16,900 nucleotides of DNA from the NCBI GenBank assembly GCA_011523115.1, contig WTHO01000226.1, positions 3,091 to 19,990 of the forward strand, read 5' to 3'. Source of the stretch: Halieaceae bacterium. GTDB lineage: Bacteria > Pseudomonadota > Gammaproteobacteria > Pseudomonadales > Halieaceae. Both the position numbers and the translations under genes were made by a program. A model generated the notes under the pieces. That model was not told where the DNA came from, searched no databases, and saw only the letters and a list, made by a program, of their open reading frames with translations. Positions 15,320 through 16,900 of this stretch are shown one piece after another; position 1 is the stretch's first letter, and each line of letters begins with the position of its first letter.

Positions 15320-16135
15320 ATGAGTGAATCCGCTCACGTAGACCTCCGTGTGATGACGGACCTGCTCGACATTATGAGTCGATTACGGGACCCCAATGAC
15401 GGGTGCCCATGGGATCTGCGGCAAGACTTTGAGTCAATTGTGCCGTTCACTATTGAAGAAACTTACGAGTTGGCTGAAGCGATTGCGCTTGGGGATTACG
15501 ACCAAGTGCGCGATGAGTTGGGCGACGTTTTATTTCAAGTTATTTTTTATGCGCAAATCGCGAGCGAGAGACAACTCTTCAACTTTAAGGATGTTGCAGA
15601 GGGCATCTCGCGAAAACTGATACGCAGACACCCCCACATTTTTGATAATCCGGACGGAGATCCAGTGTCAGAAAGCGAGGTAAAAGACCGCTGGGAACAG
15701 ATCAAAGCTGGCGAACGCGAGAACAAGCAACTATCCGGCGCCATGGACGATGTACCGCAGGCACTGCCAGCGCTAAGTCGATCCCAGAAACTGCAAAAAA
15801 GGGCAGCTCGCGTAGGATTTGACTGGCCCGAACTTGAAGGTGTGCGCTCAAAAATTAACGAAGAGATGACGGAATTGGACGAAGCGATATGCCTTGGTAA
15901 TCGGGCCGACATCGAGGCGGAAATCGGAGATGTTTTTTTGGCGACAGTTAATCTCGCCAGACATCTCGGCATCGATGCAGAATCGTCGTTGAGACGAGCC
16001 AATACGCGCTTTGAGCAACGTTTCAGGTTTATGGAGCAGTCCGCAGCGTCAGAAGGGACCGATCTCGCCTCGGAATCTCTCGACGAACTAGAGGCGCGGT
16101 GGCAAAAAGCCAAGAACCATTTGCGAGCAAACTGA
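15320..16135 (+). CDS. mazG: Nucleoside triphosphate pyrophosphohydrolase MazG
   Basis: MazG hydrolyses (d)NTPs to monophosphate and pyrophosphate, cleaning the nucleotide pool; in E. coli it is tied to ppGpp levels and to the MazEF system. The N-terminal domain begins with the family hallmark LRDPNDGCPWDLRQD. Two metal-binding repeats are visible: EExxE at 46-50 with ELGD at 66-69, and EExxE at 181-185 with EIGD at 201-204. This is the two-domain bacterial form (271 residues; E. coli 263). The frame is open from 15275, but the ATG at 15320 follows AGGGGAG (15307-15313) at ideal distance and gives the usual N-terminus. Its usual neighbour relA is missing. The 100-base gap after cysM holds no clear terminator or promoter. 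Confidence 0.95.
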   Translation: MSESAHVDLRVMTDLLDIMSRLRDPNDGCPWDLRQDFESIVPFTIEETYELAEAIALGDYDQVRDELGDVLFQVIFYAQIASERQLFNFKDVAEGISRKLIRRHPHIFDNPDGDPVSESEVKDRWEQIKAGERENKQLSGAMDDVPQALPALSRSQKLQKRAARVGFDWPELEGVRSKINEEMTELDEAICLGNRADIEAEIGDVFLATVNLARHLGIDAESSLRRANTRFEQRFRFMEQSAASEGTDLASESLDELEARWQKAKNHLRAN

Positions 16136-16216
16136 CTTGTCACCACGGTGAGGCCTGTGTAGCGTTAGGTCTGCCGGATTCGGCGCTAAAATTTCAATAA
16201 GAGATCCTTTCTCACC

Positions 16217-16852
16217 ATGCGTATCATACTTCTTGGACCCCCGGGCGCGGGCAAGGGCACGCAGGCCCAGTTCATCTGTCAGCAATTTGGCATTCCACAA
16301 ATTTCAACGGGCGACATGTTGCGCGCTGCTGTCGCTGCAGGCACGCCACTCGGTCAGCAGGCCCAGAAGGTCATGGAATCCGGTGGTCTGGTGTCAGACG
16401 AAATTATTATCGGGCTCGTCAAAGAACGATTGGAGGCGCCAGATTGCGCACCCGGATGTTTGTTTGACGGCTTCCCGCGGACTATTCCCCAGGCGAGAGC
16501 GATGGTGGATGAGCAAATAGCGATTGATCATGTACTGGAAATTGCCGTCGCTGATGATGAGATCATTAACCGCCTTAGCGGTCGCCGGGTGCATCCGGGG
16601 TCCGGTCGGGTCTACCACGTTGAGTACAACCCACCTCAACAAGAAGGGCTGGATGATGTGACCGGGGAGGCGCTGATTCAGCGAGAGGACGATAGAGAGG
16701 AAACGATTCGTAATCGGCTCTCGATTTATCACGATCAGACTAGACCGTTAGTAGATTTCTATCGGGAACTCGAGGGCGTCGAATACCATTCTTTAGATGG
16801 TGTCGGAAAGGTCGATGAGATAGCGAGCTTGATTATGACGGCGCTCGCTTAG
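16217..16852 (+). CDS. adk: Adenylate kinase
   Basis: Interconverts ATP + AMP and 2 ADP, keeping adenylate balance. The P-loop GPPGAGKGT is at residues 7-15, [10 protein letters not shown] at 29-38 begins the AMP-binding part, and DGFPRT is at 84-89. The LID domain (about 122-158) reads [19 protein letters not shown] with H126, S129, D146 and T149 in the same positions as the E. coli hydrogen-bond network; the four-cysteine zinc site of Gram-positive enzymes is absent. Length 211 residues against 214 in E. coli. The ATG at 16217 has only a weak upstream GAGA. The 81-base gap after mazG has a TAAAAT (16187-16192) that could be a -10 box, without a convincing -35. The 48 bases after the stop show nothing I can name. 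Confidence 0.97.
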   Translation: MRIILLGPPGAGKGTQAQFICQQFGIPQISTGDMLRAAVAAGTPLGQQAQKVMESGGLVSDEIIIGLVKERLEAPDCAPGCLFDGFPRTIPQARAMVDEQIAIDHVLEIAVADDEIINRLSGRRVHPGSGRVYHVEYNPPQQEGLDDVTGEALIQREDDREETIRNRLSIYHDQTRPLVDFYRELEGVEYHSLDGVGKVDEIASLIMTALA

Positions 16853-16900
16853 GTAGTAATTCGCACGACTTTGCTTGTCATCAAATATAAAGCTTGATAG

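Noticed and set aside
15547..16146. Minus-strand open frame opposite mazG (199 codons)
   Set aside because: Ser/Arg-rich antisense of a clearly real gene, no motif or conserved neighbour supports it.
16160..16192. Hairpin-like segment between mazG and adk (TAGC/GCTA around GCCG/CGGC) as a terminator
   Set aside because: The stem is interrupted by a large one-sided bulge and is followed by AAAATTT rather than a T-tract.

Overview
The window looks like a chromosomal housekeeping segment from a free-living, probably marine, gammaproteobacterium that is related to Pseudomonas at the level of gene order. That placement is inferred from synteny and protein likeness, not from a search. The run nadB / rpoE-rseA-rseB-rseC-mucD / lepA-lepB-DUF4845-rnc-era-recO is the arrangement I know from Pseudomonas (nadB, algU-mucABCD, lepA, lepB, rnc, era, recO). 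The DNA is moderately GC-rich and its composition looks even throughout. I see no mobile element, CRISPR array, rRNA, tRNA or obvious transferred island. Coding density is very high, and no stretch without a gene exceeds about 150 bases.

Layout: rarD (permease) and ung (uracil-DNA glycosylase) run rightward. ygfZ runs leftward and its 3' end overlaps ung. sdhE runs rightward, divergent from ygfZ. nadB runs leftward, tail to tail with sdhE. After a 152-base divergent gap holding a good sigma-E type promoter comes the envelope-stress operon rpoE-rseA-rseB-rseC-mucD. A compact hairpin and T-tract then lies directly before lepA. From there lepA, lepB, a DUF4845 membrane protein, rnc, era and recO follow, mostly with overlapping start and stop codons. 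The last three genes, cysM, mazG and adk, are each separated by 80 to 100 bases.

The genes fall into working groups. RpoE, RseA, RseB, RseC and MucD make up the periplasmic stress circuit: sigma factor, membrane anti-sigma factor, periplasmic guard, Cys-rich membrane protein and HtrA protease/chaperone. LepA, RNase III and Era act on translation and ribosome/rRNA maturation. LepB is the main signal peptidase. Ung and RecO serve DNA repair, and MazG cleans the nucleotide pool. NadB, CysM and Adk are biosynthetic or central metabolism. SdhE and YgfZ are cofactor-related assembly factors for flavoproteins and Fe-S proteins.

No undescribed multi-gene system is visible. The points most worth a second look are: (1) an attenuator-like set of mutually exclusive hairpins ending right at the lepA ribosome-binding site; (2) a sigma-E promoter with an embedded palindrome, followed by a tiny leader ORF overlapping the rpoE start; and (3) the apparent absence of rlmD and relA between cysM and mazG, and of pdxJ after recO, compared with gene orders I know from relatives. 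Start codons are often GTG or TTG, so several gene starts rest on family length and ribosome-binding sites rather than on the longest reading frame.
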